This document shows positions 1-12,019 of a DNA stretch of 64,000 nt, piece by piece. Position 1 is the stretch's first letter. Each line of letters starts with the position of its first letter. This DNA is from Hofstenia miamia. Lineage: Eukaryota; Xenacoelomorpha; Acoela. The stretch covers positions 351,410-415,409 of the forward strand of contig SCFE01000092.1 of the NCBI GenBank assembly GCA_004352715.1, given 5' to 3'. The translations under genes and the position numbers were made by a program. A model generated the notes under the pieces. The model had not been told where the DNA came from. It ran no database searches and was given only the letters and a program-made list of their open reading frames with translations.

Positions 1-560
1 GATGACGATACGTGCCTAATAAATACAGATAATGATGCATTTAGGGCCACAAAAAATTCACAAAGTGATATTGAAAATATTTCTAGGTATTAATTTAAAA
101 AATTAATATTGAAAATATTGTTCCCACTATGCCAAGTAAAATTCCATGCAGCTTCGATTATATTTAAACAAACATGCTGAGAATCAATGTATTTTCTTGA
201 TAATTTCTTAAAAGAAAATCGACGATCACATAAATTCATTTGGAACAGTATTTCCTATTCAATAGGAACGATTTAGAGAATGAGATTGGAGTAGAAAAAG
301 ATTTTTAAAAAATTTGGAAATAAATAAAGTGCAATTTTGCACCAACAAAAAACACAATCGGAGACACAAACATGCTAAGCACATGCAGCTCACCACATAA
401 ATAAATACAGACAAAATTTCTATTATTATATATTGTACATTTAGTTTGCAGTTTGATTGTATCTTTTTTCAAATATATTACATTGACTCTTAATACCCCG
501 ACTTTTGCGATTTACGAGAAGAATTAGTTGCATGTAGATATTTTTAAAAGTAGGATGCAT
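1..560 (+). mobile_element. LINE A, 3' part of reverse transcriptase and 3' region (left-arm copy)
   Basis: The window opens inside a non-LTR reverse transcriptase. The first codons read DDDTCL, matching the ADDT box that follows the YxNDI stretch in CR1/L2-like LINEs. The right-arm copy (minus strand, 12535 to about 11500) supplies the missing upstream part, with GVPQG followed by YANDI. Stops appear within about 100 bases, so this is a relic. Downstream is an AT-rich 3' region; part of it (about 340-500) recurs diverged at about 57800-58140, which supports a repeat 3' UTR. The exact 3' end is not visible. Confidence 0.6.
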
Positions 561-1076
561 TATCTTAAATGATATTCAGTTATTTTATATTTTAAAAAAG
601 TGTTTACTCAAAACTTTTAATGAACGGCTGTTCACCCCATTTCTTTCCTGGTCTAACATACTATGCATACATTTTGTCAGTAGCACTACTTTTCTAGATG
701 CCGATATAAAGGAATCATTGAATTAAGAATTCTGATTGATGGCTTGTCTGCATGAATGCCTTTATAAATCACGATGATTAATGCTCAGATAATCCATTTC
801 AAAGATCATTTTTCATCTCCATGAGTTCATCGATTATACACTTTCAACTGCATACGGAAGTGGTGCATATCAGAAATTCAATTGTCATTTAATTTTTATT
901 GATTACTTTTATAAAATTTATTTTCCATGCAATGACATGACATTCACAAAATTATCGTATCATAATTTACAATAATGAGCAATATAAACCTCACAGATGA
1001 CACAAGATGACTTTCATAGTTTTGTGTTATATATATAAATGATTTAAATGAAATAATAACTTCAAGCAAACCAGCC
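561..1076. other. AT-rich spacer between two LINE copies
   Basis: No coding signal was recognised. The stretch is present in inverted form at about 10945-11460, so it belongs to the large palindromic arm. It contains a short (AT)n tract near 1029. Confidence 0.4.
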
Positions 1077-3470
1077 GTGTTTAATATGCTCTCTGATCGT
1101 TCAAATGAACGTTTAAACTGTAAAACATGCAATAAAACTATTACTGAAAAGAAACATTTGTCTTGTGTGTTTACACTGCTTTACATTACTTCAACTATCC
1201 AAGAATGTTCCATCTTCTCCCCTCAACGTCTTAACAGCATTTCCCAATACAACATGCATTTTCCTTTTTCTGTACGAAATGGACAGATGTCAGATTACAA
1301 GTAGTTAAATACTCTCAAAGCAATTCTAGTATCTCTCGTATTGAAGACAAAATATCTGATCATGAAGGGACTCAATTACAAATTTCTAAAGAATTAACAC
1401 TAATTAATGAGCAGATTAAAGATCTAAAAGCAAAAATTGGTTCTAGCGATACTCCTGAAATTCATGTTGATCTAGCTATACATAAGCAAAGAATGTTTGT
1501 TTTTGGAGTTAAAGAATCTGAGAAAAATCGAAGGTATCACCAAAAGCATGAATTCGAATATACACAGTTAGAAAATGTGTTTAATTTTCTATCTATGGAT
1601 TCTTGTAATATTAAATAATTTAGAAGCATTGGGGAATATGACCCTTCTAAGACTAGAACCATATTACTAAGTCTCGGTAGTGAATGGGTTAAAAGGATTC
1701 TCATTTCGAAATGTTACATGCTTAATAACTTTGAAAATAAATATTCATAAAATCAGGGCTATCTCCACAAGAACGTATCAAAGAAAAGAAAATCTTAGCA
1801 AAACGTTACGAACTTATTCAATCAGGAACATCTAGGAGAGACATTTGAATTAGAAATTTAAAACTTTATGTTAAAAACGATTTTTATCCCATGAATTTGA
1901 GTTGACTAGATAAATCTAGTTATCACTTCTTTCTGTGGAACGTGAAAAACATTAATTATTTAGATAAAAAGCTATATTTCTAATTAACTGTCTCCTTTGG
2001 CATAACTTGCAAATCGCCTTCTTAACTGAAACCTGGATGTAGCAAGATACTGTATGTTTTCCAATTGATTTTCAAATTGTTTTTCAATGTCATCGTAACT
2101 TAAGAGAACGTGGGATTGTATATTTATTCTTCATAAAGATATTAACTTTCATAGAATGCCAGGTGATTTGAATTTGGCTGTTTTGTGATTTAGGAATTCC
2201 TTAATCTACTATGTTAGTAATCTGCCTCTATCTTCCGCTCCGCACAAGTAAATACATAAATGAAGTAGCTTTCTATTTTAAAAAAGTTTACATTAATAGA
2301 AAAAAAGGAGATGACAACTTTATTTGACTTTAACTTTGTATCTTTTGATCCTCAATCGATGTCTTCTTCCAATAATTACGAGATGGGTATATTGGAATCT
2401 GTGTGTGACCACTGTAGTAAGGAAGTCGTGAATTTTAGCACTCATATAAAAGGTAACATTCTAAATTTCATTGTAGCATTGATATCTTCTTTTCATTAAT
2501 CAGTAGTGTTATATTGCCATCAGAGTACACCTGTAAAATACTAATAAAGATATTTATTCCTTTTCAAATTATAACGAGATGCTCTTCATGAATATTTCAC
2601 AAGATATTACTACATTTAACACATGCCGCTTAAATTACAATGACTTTTGGTATAATTGGATACAATCGCTGTTTCGAAAACATTTAATTAAGAAAACAAA
2701 ATTCAGAAAAGCACTCCCACTAATTAACTTCTAGTTCTGTGCATTTATATAACAAATGTTGCTCCAGTTTTCGGAAATGGCATTTTAGAGAAATAACTTT
2801 GACAACATTACATAATAAATAAAATTCCTGGAAGACTTAAAAAAGAACTTTGAAATTGACAAACAGATTGAGTTGAATCAATTCGCCAAACCGTATTAAT
2901 AAATGCTTTCGGTTTATCAACCATCAGTCAAAATTACATATACCTGCGTATTTTGAGGACAACATGGCCAGTACGGATCTAGCTATTTAACGAATTCTTT
3001 GCTTCTGTGTACCGACTGATGATGGATTTAATATCACATACAATGATTTAAGAATTAACAACTTGGAAATATCAATGTATAGTAGTGAAAAAGCTATAAA
3101 TAAAAGTTCTAAGACAGGCTGTGGACTGGATAATATTCCCTCCACATTCATTTATATGTAAAAAAAAGAAATTTTGTCTCACTTGCTGAACCTATTCATA
3201 TATATTTTAATATCTGGAATATATCATAAAGTATGGAAAAAGGCTAAAATTATCCCCATGTTCAAAAAAGGAAATAATCAGTACGTCTGTAACTATAGGC
3301 CAATCAGTATTTTATCAAAAACCTCTCTAATTTTTGAATTTATGATCAATATACCCGTACGTATCTAATTATATTTCTAGCTCTCCATTTGGATTCTTGA
3401 AGAAATCGTCATCTGTCATCCAATTACTAATTTTTTGCCGTGAGCTATATATATGATATCAACGAACAGA
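1077..3470 (+). mobile_element. LINE B relic: ORF1, endonuclease and start of RT (left-arm copy)
   Basis: A decayed non-LTR retrotransposon of CR1/Jockey type, in order on the plus strand. At 1100-1240 is a cysteine-rich start (NCKTCNKTI) resembling the zinc finger of ORF1 proteins. At 1480-1740 are ORF1-like fragments (FVFGVKESE). At 2311-2499 is an APE-type endonuclease end: a degenerate GDFN box (TTLFDFNF), then a THIKGNIL-like stretch where intact elements have ThxxGnxLD. At 3174-3368 is the RT N-terminus with AKIIPMFKKGN and NYRPISIL. Frameshifts and stops separate these pieces, so no product is expected. The copy ends at a gap; the inverted copy at 7993-9847 carries the rest of the RT. 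Clade is inferred from motif style only. Confidence 0.8.
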
Positions 3471-4243
3471 NNNNNNNNNNNNNNNNNNNNNNNNNNNNNN
3501 NNNNNNNNNNNNNNNNNNNNNNNNNNNNNNNNNNNNNNNNNNNNNNNNNNNNNNNNNNNNNNNNNNNNNNNNNNNNNNNNNNNNNNNNNNNNNNNNNNNN
3601 NNNNNNNNNNNNNNNNNNNNNNNNNNNNNNNNNNNNNNNNNNNNNNNNNNNNNNNNNNNNNNNNNNNNNNNNNNNNNNNNNNNNNNNNNNNNNNNNNNNN
3701 NNNNNNNNNNNNNNNNNNNNNNNNNNNNNNNNNNNNNNNNNNNNNNNNNNNNNNNNNNNNNNNNNNNNNNNNNNNNNNNNNNNNNNNNNNNNNNNNNNNN
3801 NNNNNNNNNNNNNNNNNNNNNNNNNNNNNNNNNNNNNNNNNNNNNNNNNNNNNNNNNNNNNNNNNNNNNNNNNNNNNNNNNNNNNNNNNNNNNNNNNNNN
3901 NNNNNNNNNNNNNNNNNNNNNNNNNNNNNNNNNNNNNNNNNNNNNNNNNNNNNNNNNNNNNNNNNNNNNNNNNNNNNNNNNNNNNNNNNNNNNNNNNNNN
4001 NNNNNNNNNNNNNNNNNNNNNNNNNNNNNNNNNNNNNNNNNNNNNNNNNNNNNNNNNNNNNNNNNNNNNNNNNNNNNNNNNNNNNNNNNNNNNNNNNNNN
4101 NNNNNNNNNNNNNNNNNNNNNNNNNNNNNNNNNNNNNNNNNNNNNNNNNNNNNNNNNNNNNNNNNNNNNNNNNNNNNNNNNNNNNNNNNNNNNNNNNNNN
4201 NNNNNNNNNNNNNNNNNNNNNNNNNNNNNNNNNNNNNNNNNNN
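3471..4243. other. Assembly gap (773 N)
   Basis: Run of N. Its right edge is an (AT)n tract, a likely cause of the break. Open frames that cross it are artefacts. Confidence 0.99.
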
Positions 4244-4278
<35 letters not shown>

Positions 4279-4725
4279 ATGGAATATATTATATATGTAT
4301 GGAATATTATATATGTATGGTATATATTTTATATATGTTTTAAGGTGGTCTTTATTTTGCAACTTTTGATTTTTCAATCGCAAAAATGTCAACTCATCAC
4401 AAAAATACAGCATGCAAAATATTTTCAAAAAAAAGTACTGCTTAAAAATTGCTGCATACTCCTAGTTTTACAAATTTTGTACACTAAATTCAGCATTGTT
4501 AAGAAATGCTCACATGATGTAACCAATAAATTTCAAATAATCATGACAAACAAATGATTCTTATATTGTGCTATTTTGGGACACTAAGATAGATAAGATA
4601 TTATTTGTCATTCACTATTTCTTAGAAAAGTGAGTTCGCGTAGATTTTGAAAAATATTTCTATTGTCGTGTGCTAGAAAAGATACAAGCCATCCCAAGCA
4701 CTAATATGTAGTTATTCCTCAGTTA
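4244..4725. other. (AT)n tract and AT-rich DNA, no gene seen
   Basis: Bases 4244-4280 are (AT)n, followed by degenerate ATATGTATGG units to about 4340. The remainder has no recognisable coding or repeat signature; a 92-codon frame here begins inside the microsatellite and has no recognisable domain. Confidence 0.5.
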
Positions 4726-5398
4726 TTTCTTCAAAAGCACATTATTAATGAATTCGGTATTTTCATGCAGGACCAATACTATTACATTATCTATCACTCC
4801 ATCTTCAAACATCCGCTAGTCAATCCAAATTTTGCGAAATATTTTAAACAACAGAATTTCAAAAGCAGATGAGCTCCACATTTGCATTCTGGAGAACAGA
4901 AATTTTAGAACCTACAACTATCTGCTATTGCAGTAAGGACAGGCTCCTTTTGATTGTGATGTTTGTGTAGAGAGTATTGGGACAGTTGTTTATTGGACAG
5001 CAGTTAAATCCTATATTGTTCTGACACAAACTTTTAAGGAAGTATTTACCTCTGTGTGATCTTCTTATGTTTGCCATAGTGAATAGTAAGCTACAAAGTA
5101 ATGTATAATCAATTGAACTTATGGCACATTTAGACAGAAGAATGTGGACAATCACTAAGAGTTGGGAATGATAACTAGATAATTGAGTTAAGCATCCAGG
5201 AATTCCTTGTCAGTAAAAGTTTCTTACTCCCCTGATCTGGTTCTCTATGAATTTTTTTCCCAAGCTCAAAAGAAGTTTTAAAAGAGCAAGATTGTTAAGA
5301 TGTAGATACATTAAAATTGCCGTAACGAACGAGTTTTGAAGCACCCCAGAGAAATCTTTACAAGACGTTGCGGAAGCATACCAGAGGAAGATGGCAAC
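4726..5398. repeat. Inner left arm of the palindrome
   Basis: Matches 7328-7991 in reverse complement. The lengths are 673 and 664; the difference is accounted for by one 9-base indel near 5065-5075, with few substitutions. That pattern fits two alleles. Confidence 0.85.
4926..5398 (+). mobile_element. mariner-family transposase relic, C-terminal part (left copy)
   Basis: The plus strand around 5221-5398 encodes, with frameshifts, a stretch resembling the SPDLxPxDFxLFPKLK region after the second catalytic Asp of mariner transposases (here SPDLVLYEFF, then PKLKRSFKR) and, nearer the gap, SLQDVAEAYQRKMAT. The inverted copy continues past the gap edge with the expected C-terminal EGD-type ending. 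Stops interrupt every frame, so it is dead. Upstream bases to 4926 are likely part of the same relic but are too eroded to align by eye. Confidence 0.7.
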
Positions 5399-6398
5399 NN
5401 NNNNNNNNNNNNNNNNNNNNNNNNNNNNNNNNNNNNNNNNNNNNNNNNNNNNNNNNNNNNNNNNNNNNNNNNNNNNNNNNNNNNNNNNNNNNNNNNNNNN
5501 NNNNNNNNNNNNNNNNNNNNNNNNNNNNNNNNNNNNNNNNNNNNNNNNNNNNNNNNNNNNNNNNNNNNNNNNNNNNNNNNNNNNNNNNNNNNNNNNNNNN
5601 NNNNNNNNNNNNNNNNNNNNNNNNNNNNNNNNNNNNNNNNNNNNNNNNNNNNNNNNNNNNNNNNNNNNNNNNNNNNNNNNNNNNNNNNNNNNNNNNNNNN
5701 NNNNNNNNNNNNNNNNNNNNNNNNNNNNNNNNNNNNNNNNNNNNNNNNNNNNNNNNNNNNNNNNNNNNNNNNNNNNNNNNNNNNNNNNNNNNNNNNNNNN
5801 NNNNNNNNNNNNNNNNNNNNNNNNNNNNNNNNNNNNNNNNNNNNNNNNNNNNNNNNNNNNNNNNNNNNNNNNNNNNNNNNNNNNNNNNNNNNNNNNNNNN
5901 NNNNNNNNNNNNNNNNNNNNNNNNNNNNNNNNNNNNNNNNNNNNNNNNNNNNNNNNNNNNNNNNNNNNNNNNNNNNNNNNNNNNNNNNNNNNNNNNNNNN
6001 NNNNNNNNNNNNNNNNNNNNNNNNNNNNNNNNNNNNNNNNNNNNNNNNNNNNNNNNNNNNNNNNNNNNNNNNNNNNNNNNNNNNNNNNNNNNNNNNNNNN
6101 NNNNNNNNNNNNNNNNNNNNNNNNNNNNNNNNNNNNNNNNNNNNNNNNNNNNNNNNNNNNNNNNNNNNNNNNNNNNNNNNNNNNNNNNNNNNNNNNNNNN
6201 NNNNNNNNNNNNNNNNNNNNNNNNNNNNNNNNNNNNNNNNNNNNNNNNNNNNNNNNNNNNNNNNNNNNNNNNNNNNNNNNNNNNNNNNNNNNNNNNNNNN
6301 NNNNNNNNNNNNNNNNNNNNNNNNNNNNNNNNNNNNNNNNNNNNNNNNNNNNNNNNNNNNNNNNNNNNNNNNNNNNNNNNNNNNNNNNNNNNNNNNNN
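5399..6398. other. Assembly gap, exactly 1000 N
   Basis: Placeholder gap of unknown true size, next to the centre of the palindrome formed by the surrounding arms. Confidence 0.99.
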
Positions 6399-7229
6399 AA
6401 TATTAAGTTGTTTTAATTTTATCAACATTACAGAAATTTATCATCACGGTTTTGCCCTTGCTCCATTTACAATAAACATGAATCGTGTAAAATATCAGGT
6501 TAATTCAAGAATAGTTACATTTCGCAGATTTATAACGTTTTTATACTGCCATAACCTGTTAATGATTGATACTTTCAAGAAAGTAATCCATAATGTAACG
6601 CATCCAAGAAAGGGTTAACTCAATCTAATTCAACTTGCTTCTGTATATTTGATTGGATTGATTGGATAGACTTGTGTCTTATCTTGCTTAAGAGAACCAG
6701 ATTGTTATCCACAGGCAATGTGAATGGCAAGTGATACGTATATAATAAAGATGACCCTGTTTTCAACTCAACTCGATCTCAACAATGTCTATCAAAAATA
6801 GAAAAAACATGATCAAAAACCTCATTATTTTAAATGAATTAACTTAGCTAATTGCCTTTCCGATTTTATTACCAGACGCACGAACTAAATCTACATCTAC
6901 AGTTTGTAAATGACACAGCAGAAAGAGATATTGCTTTAACGCAGAGCAGAAGGAGTTCCTTTACAAAGTCGTCCATCGATGTCGCAAAACAGTGAAAAGA
7001 ACTAAGACTGGAGTGGCCTCAAAATTCTCATCTTGAGTGACAATACATCGTTGTTTAATATAAAAATAATTTCGTTCTTGCAATCAGAAAATGTCGTGTA
7101 ATTTTCATTCAATAGATCAGTTTCGGACAAAATGTGAACAGACTTATGATTATCTCTGTAGATTTTCTAAATTTCCATATTGGCATCTTAAAAATAAAAT
7201 CTAGTTAATCTGTGTGACTAGTAAACATT
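6399..7229. other. Palindrome spacer, no gene seen
   Basis: AT-rich unique sequence between the gap and the right copy of the mariner relic. I see no domain and no repeat partner elsewhere in the window. Confidence 0.4.
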
Positions 7230-7790
7230 GATCAATTTAGTTAGTTTTTGGATGAATTGGAGTTCAAATGATGAACTTAATCTACTACATGTCTCCTTCA
7301 ATTTATTCTTCCTTGCTTCCAGCGCACGTTGCCATCTTCCTCTGGTATGCTTCCGCAACGTCTTGAAAAGATTTCTTTGGGGTGCTTCAAAACTCGTTCG
7401 TTACGGCAATTTTAATGTATCTACATCTTAACAATCTTGCTCTTTTAAAACTTCTTTTGAGCTTGGGAAAAAAATTCATAGAGAACCAGATCAGGGGAGT
7501 AAGAAACTTTTACTGACAAGGAATTCCTGGATGCTTAACTCAATTATCTAGTTATCATTCCCAACTCTTAGTGATTGTCCACATTCTTCTGTCTAAATGT
7601 GCCATAAGTTCAATTGATTATACATTACTTTGTAGCTTACTATTCACTATGGGAAGATCACACAGAGGTAAATACTTCCTTAAAAGTTTGTGTCAGAACG
7701 ATATAGGATTTAACTGCTGTCCAATAAACAACTGTCCCAATACTCTCTACACAAACATCACAATCAAAAGGAGCCTGTCCTTACTGCAAT
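7230..7790 (-). mobile_element. mariner-family transposase relic (right copy, with C-terminus)
   Basis: Reverse complement of the relic at 4926-5398, plus about 100 bases that the left copy loses to its gap. Reading on the minus strand past 7328 gives CAGSKEE, then IEGDM, which fits the conserved W-R-C...Y.EGD end of mariner transposases. Frameshifts and stops are present throughout, so it is a pseudogene. Confidence 0.7.
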
Positions 7791-7991
7791 AGCAGATAGT
7801 TGTAGGTTCTAAAATTGCTGTTCTCCAGAATGCAAATGTGGAGCTCATCTGCTTCTGAAATTCTGTTGTTTAAAATATTTCGCAAAATTTGGATTGACTA
7901 GCAGATGTTTGAAGATGGAGTGATAGATAATGTAATAGTATTGGTCCTGCATGAAAATACCGAATTCATTAATAATGTGCTTTTGAAGAAA

Positions 7992-7992
7992 N
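7992..7992. other. Single-N contig join
   Basis: An isolated n between two segments. The segment to its right (7993-8790) recurs at 9985-10781, which ends at the next isolated n. Some scaffolders write a lone n where contigs appear to overlap but were not merged. Confidence 0.9.
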
Positions 7993-9847
7993 ATTGTAAT
8001 GCATTTGCAAATGCTTCATTTTTGCCGAAATTAATTAACTGTATTATATTTTAATTGAAGGACATTTTGTTATTAAGACACCAATTATTTAATATTCATG
8101 CATCATGCTGTAATATCCTAGGATCACTTGAAAGAATTTTTAAATCATAGGCAAAAAGATAAACATTACTGTAAAACCCTATTGGGGAAGATCGTTAATC
8201 ATGATGAGAAAGAAGAGGAGCCCCAAGAAGCTACCCCTTGTGGTATTCCACTAGAGTTTTGATAAACATCAATTGAAGGAAACAGACTGGGTTCTATTAG
8301 TTAGGTCAGAATGCAACAGCTTTAGTAGGTTACCACCGATTCCAAAGTTTTTCAGCTTATTTAGTAATATTCTATGAAAGACTCTATCAAGCGCTTAAAT
8401 GAACTCATAATATAGACATACGCAAGGAATGTTCTGTTCGTTGATATCATATATATAGCTCACGGCAAAAAATTAGTAATTGGATGACAGATGACGATTT
8501 CTTCAAGAATCCAAATGGAGAGCTAGAAATATAATTAGATACGTACGGGTATATTGATCATAAATTCAAAAATTAGAGAGGTTTTTGATAAAATACTGAT
8601 TGGCCTATAGTTACAGACGTACTGATTATTTCCTTTTTTGAACATGGGTATAATTTTAGCCTTTTCCATACTTTATGATATATTCCAGATATTAAAATAT
8701 ATATGAATAGGTTAAGCAAGTGAGACAAAATTTCATTTTTATACATATAAATGAATGTGGAGGGAATATTATCCAGTCCACAGCCTGTCTTATAACTTTT
8801 ATTTATAGCTTTTTCACTACTATTCATTGATATTTCCAAGTTGTTAATTCTTAAATCATTGTTTGTGATATTAAATCCATCATCAGTCGGTACACAGAAG
8901 TAAAGAATTCGTTAAATAGCTAGATCCGTACTGGCCATGTTCTCCTCATAATACGCAGGTATATGTAATTTTGACTGATGGTTGATAAACCGAAAGCATT
9001 TATTAATACGGTTTGGCGAATTGATTCAAGTCAATCTGTTTGTCAATTTCAAAGTTCTTTTTTTAAGTCTTCCAGGAATTTTATTTATTATGTAATGTTG
9101 TCAAAGTTATTTCTCTAAAATGCCATTTCCGAAAACTGGAGCAACATTTGTTATATAAATGCACAGAACTAGAAGTTAATTAGTGGGAGTGCTTTTCTGA
9201 ATTTTGTTTTCTTAATTAAATGTTTTCGAAACAGCGATTGTATCCAATTATACCAAAAGTCATTGTAATTTAAGCGGCATGTGTTAAATGTAGTAATATC
9301 TTGTGAAATATCCATGAAGAGCATCTCGTTATAATTTGAAAAGGAATAAATATCTTTATTAGTATTTTACAGGTGTACTCTGATGGCAATATAACACTAC
9401 TGATTAATGAAAAGAAGATATCAATGCTACAATGCAATTTAGAATGGTACCTGTTTTATGAGTGCTAAAATTCACGACTTCCTTACTACAGTGGTCACAC
9501 ACAGATTCCAATATACCCATCTCGTAATTATTGGAAGAAGACATCGATTGAGGATCAAAAGATACAAAGTTAAAGTCGACTAAAGTTGTCATCTCCTTTT
9601 TTCTATTAATGTAAACTTTTTTAAAATAGAAAGCTACTTCATTTATGTATTTACTTGTGCGGAGCGGAAGATAGAGGCAGATTACTAACATAGTAGATTA
9701 AGGAATTCCTAAATCACAAAACAGCCAAATTCAAATCACCTGGCATTCTATGAAAGTTAATATCTTTATGAAGAATAAATATACAATCCCACGTTCTCTT
9801 AAGTTACGATGACATTGAGAAACAATTTGAAATTGGAAAACATACAG
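7993..9847 (-). mobile_element. LINE B relic, endonuclease plus RT (right-arm copy)
   Basis: Minus-strand copy of LINE B. The endonuclease end lies at 9691-9404 with TTLVDFNF (degenerate GDFN) and NFSTHKTGTIL. The RT follows at 8790-8150: FKK and NYRPISI equivalents, SPFGFLKKSSS near 8510, SGIPQG near 8260, INDLP near 8200 and LFAYDLKI near 8160, where intact elements have the catalytic ADD. Frames switch several times between these motifs, so no intact polymerase exists. Bases 8440-9847 are the inverse of about 2070-3470. Confidence 0.82.
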
Positions 9848-10781
9848 ATTCTTCATTTTATAAAACGTTTTCAAAGCTTGCATAATAATGTTTGAAATGT
9901 GCTTATTTCAAGAAAAATTTTACAGGTGTGAATTCCAAGATCCTTAATTGTTGTATTTTGGGTTACATCCAATTCTATATATTGTAATGCATTTGCAAAT
10001 GCTTCATTTTTGCCGAAATTAATTAACTGTATTATATTTTAATTGAAGGACATTTTGTTATTAAGACACCAATTATTTAATATTCATGCATCATGCTGTA
10101 ATATCCTAGGATCACTTGAAAGAATTTTTAAATCATAGGCAAAAAGATAAACATTACTGTAAAACCCTATTGGGGAAGATCGTTAATCATGATGAGAAAG
10201 AAGAGGAGCCCCAAGAAGCTACCCCTTGTGGTATTCCACTAGAGTTTTGATAAACATCAATTGAAGGAAACAGACTGGGTTCTATTAGTTAGGTCAGAAT
10301 GCAACAGCTTTAGTAGGTTACCACCGATTCCAAAGTTTTTCAGCTTATTTAGTAATATTCTATGAAAGACTCTATCAAGCGCTTAAATGAACTCATAATA
10401 TAGACATACGCAAGGAATGTTCTGTTCGTTGATATCATATATATAGCTCACGGCAAAAAATTAGTAATTGGATGACAGATGACGATTTCTTCAAGAATCC
10501 AAATGGAGAGCTAGAAATATAATTAGATACGTACGGGTATATTGATCATAAATTCAAAAATTAGAGAGGTTTTTGATAAAATACTGATTGGCCTATAGTT
10601 ACAGACGTACTGATTATTTCCTTTTTTGAACATGGGGATAATTTTAGCCTTTTTCCATACTTTATGATATATTCCAGATATTAAAATATATATAAATAGG
10701 TTCAGCAAGTGAGACAAAATTTCTTTTTTTTACATATAAATGAATGTGGAGGGAATATTATCCAGTCCACAGCCTGTCTTA
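9848..10781 (-). mobile_element. LINE B relic, second RT copy with RT C-terminus
   Basis: Bases 9985-10781 are a near-identical direct copy of 7993-8790. Bases 9848-9984 extend the element on the minus strand with a stretch ending in IKDLGIHT, which matches the KDLGI motif downstream of the RT core in CR1/Jockey-type elements. At 9847/9848 the sequence departs abruptly from the left-arm counterpart, so this is either a LINE junction or a chimeric join. Confidence 0.7.
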
Positions 10782-10782
10782 N
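10782..10782. other. Single-N contig join
   Basis: At this n the right arm jumps from the counterpart of about 3111 to the counterpart of about 1234, so about 1.9 kb of the left arm has no partner directly at this point. Confidence 0.9.
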
Positions 10783-12019
10783 TAAGACGTTGAGGGGAGA
10801 AGATGGAACATTCTTGGATAGTTGAAGTAATGTAAAGCAGTGTAAACACACAAGACAAATGTTTCTTTTCAGTAATAGTTTTATTGCATGTTTTACAGTT
10901 TAAACGTTCATTTGAACGGTCAAAGAGCATATTAAACACGACTGGTTTGCTTGAAATTATTATTTCATTTAAATCATGTATATATATATATATAACACAA
11001 AACTATGAAAGTCATCTTGTGTCATCTGTGAGGTTTATATTGCTCATTATTGTAAATTATGCTACGATAATTTTGTGAATGTCATGTCATTGCATGGAAA
11101 ATAAATTTTATAAAAGTAATCAATAAAAATTAAATGACAATTGAATTTCTGATATGCACCACTTCCGTATGCAGTTGAAAGTGTATAATCGATGAACTCA
11201 TGGAGATGAAAAATGATCTTTGAAATGGATTATCTGAGCATTAATCATCGTGATTTATAAAGGCATTCATGCAGACAAGCCATCAATCAGAATTCTTAAT
11301 TCAATGATTCCTTTATATCGGCATCTAGAAAAGTAGTGCTACTGACAAAATGTATGCATAGTATGTTAGACCAGGAAAGAAATGGGGTGAACAGCCGTTC
11401 ATTAAAAGTTTTGAGTAAACACTTTTTTAAAATATAAAATATCTGAATATCATTTAAGATAATGCATCATACTTTTAAAAATATCTACATGCAACTAATT
11501 CTTCTCGTAAATCGCAAAAGTCGGGGTATTAAGAGTCAATGTAATATATTTGAAAAAAGATACAATCAAACTGCAAACTAAATGTACAATATATAATAAT
11601 AGAAATTTTGTCTGTATTTATTTATGTGGTGAGCTGCATGTGCTTAGCATGTTTGTGTCTCCGATTGTGTTTTTTGTTGGTGCAAAATTGCACTTTATTT
11701 ATTTCCAAATTTTTTAAAAATCTTTTTCTACTCCAATCTCATTCTCTAAATCGTTCCTATTGAATAGGAAATACTGCTCCAAATGAATTTATGTGATCGT
11801 CGATTTTCTTTTAAGAAATTATCAAGAAAATACATTGATTCTCAGCATGTTTGTTTAAATATAATCGAAGCTGCATGGAATTTTACTTGGCATAGTGGGA
11901 ACAATATTTTCAATATTAATTTTTTAAATTAATACCTAGAAATATTTTCAATATCACTTTGTGAATTTTTTGTGGCCCTAAATGCATCATTATCTGTATT
12001 TATTAGGCACGTATCGTCA
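10783..12019. repeat. Outer right arm of the palindrome
   Basis: Reverse complement of 1-1234. It contains the LINE B 5' end (10783-10945) and the LINE A 3' region (about 11460-12019). Short differences, such as an (AT)n length change near 10980, are of the allelic kind. Confidence 0.85.

Larger units (their letters stand above)
1..3470. repeat. Left arm of large inverted repeat
   Basis: Bases 1-1234 match 10783-12019 in reverse complement and about 2070-3470 match about 8440-9847, with only scattered differences by eye. The arm stops at an N gap on its inner side and at the window edge on its outer side; the right arm shows what lies beyond base 1 (12020 onwards). Near-identity and the flanking gaps and N joins suggest haplotype duplication or a hairpin misjoin rather than an old duplication. 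Confidence 0.85.

Noticed and set aside
3440-4369. Long open frames spanning N runs (also around 5336-6618, 13003-13490, 16945-17448, 19751-20101, 31804-32841, 35023-36197, 47676-48159, 60182-61474)
   Set aside because: They are open only because N codons carry no stop, and most add IYIYIY from (AT)n. Only the real residues outside the gap at 61314-61474 have meaning (Penelope-like).
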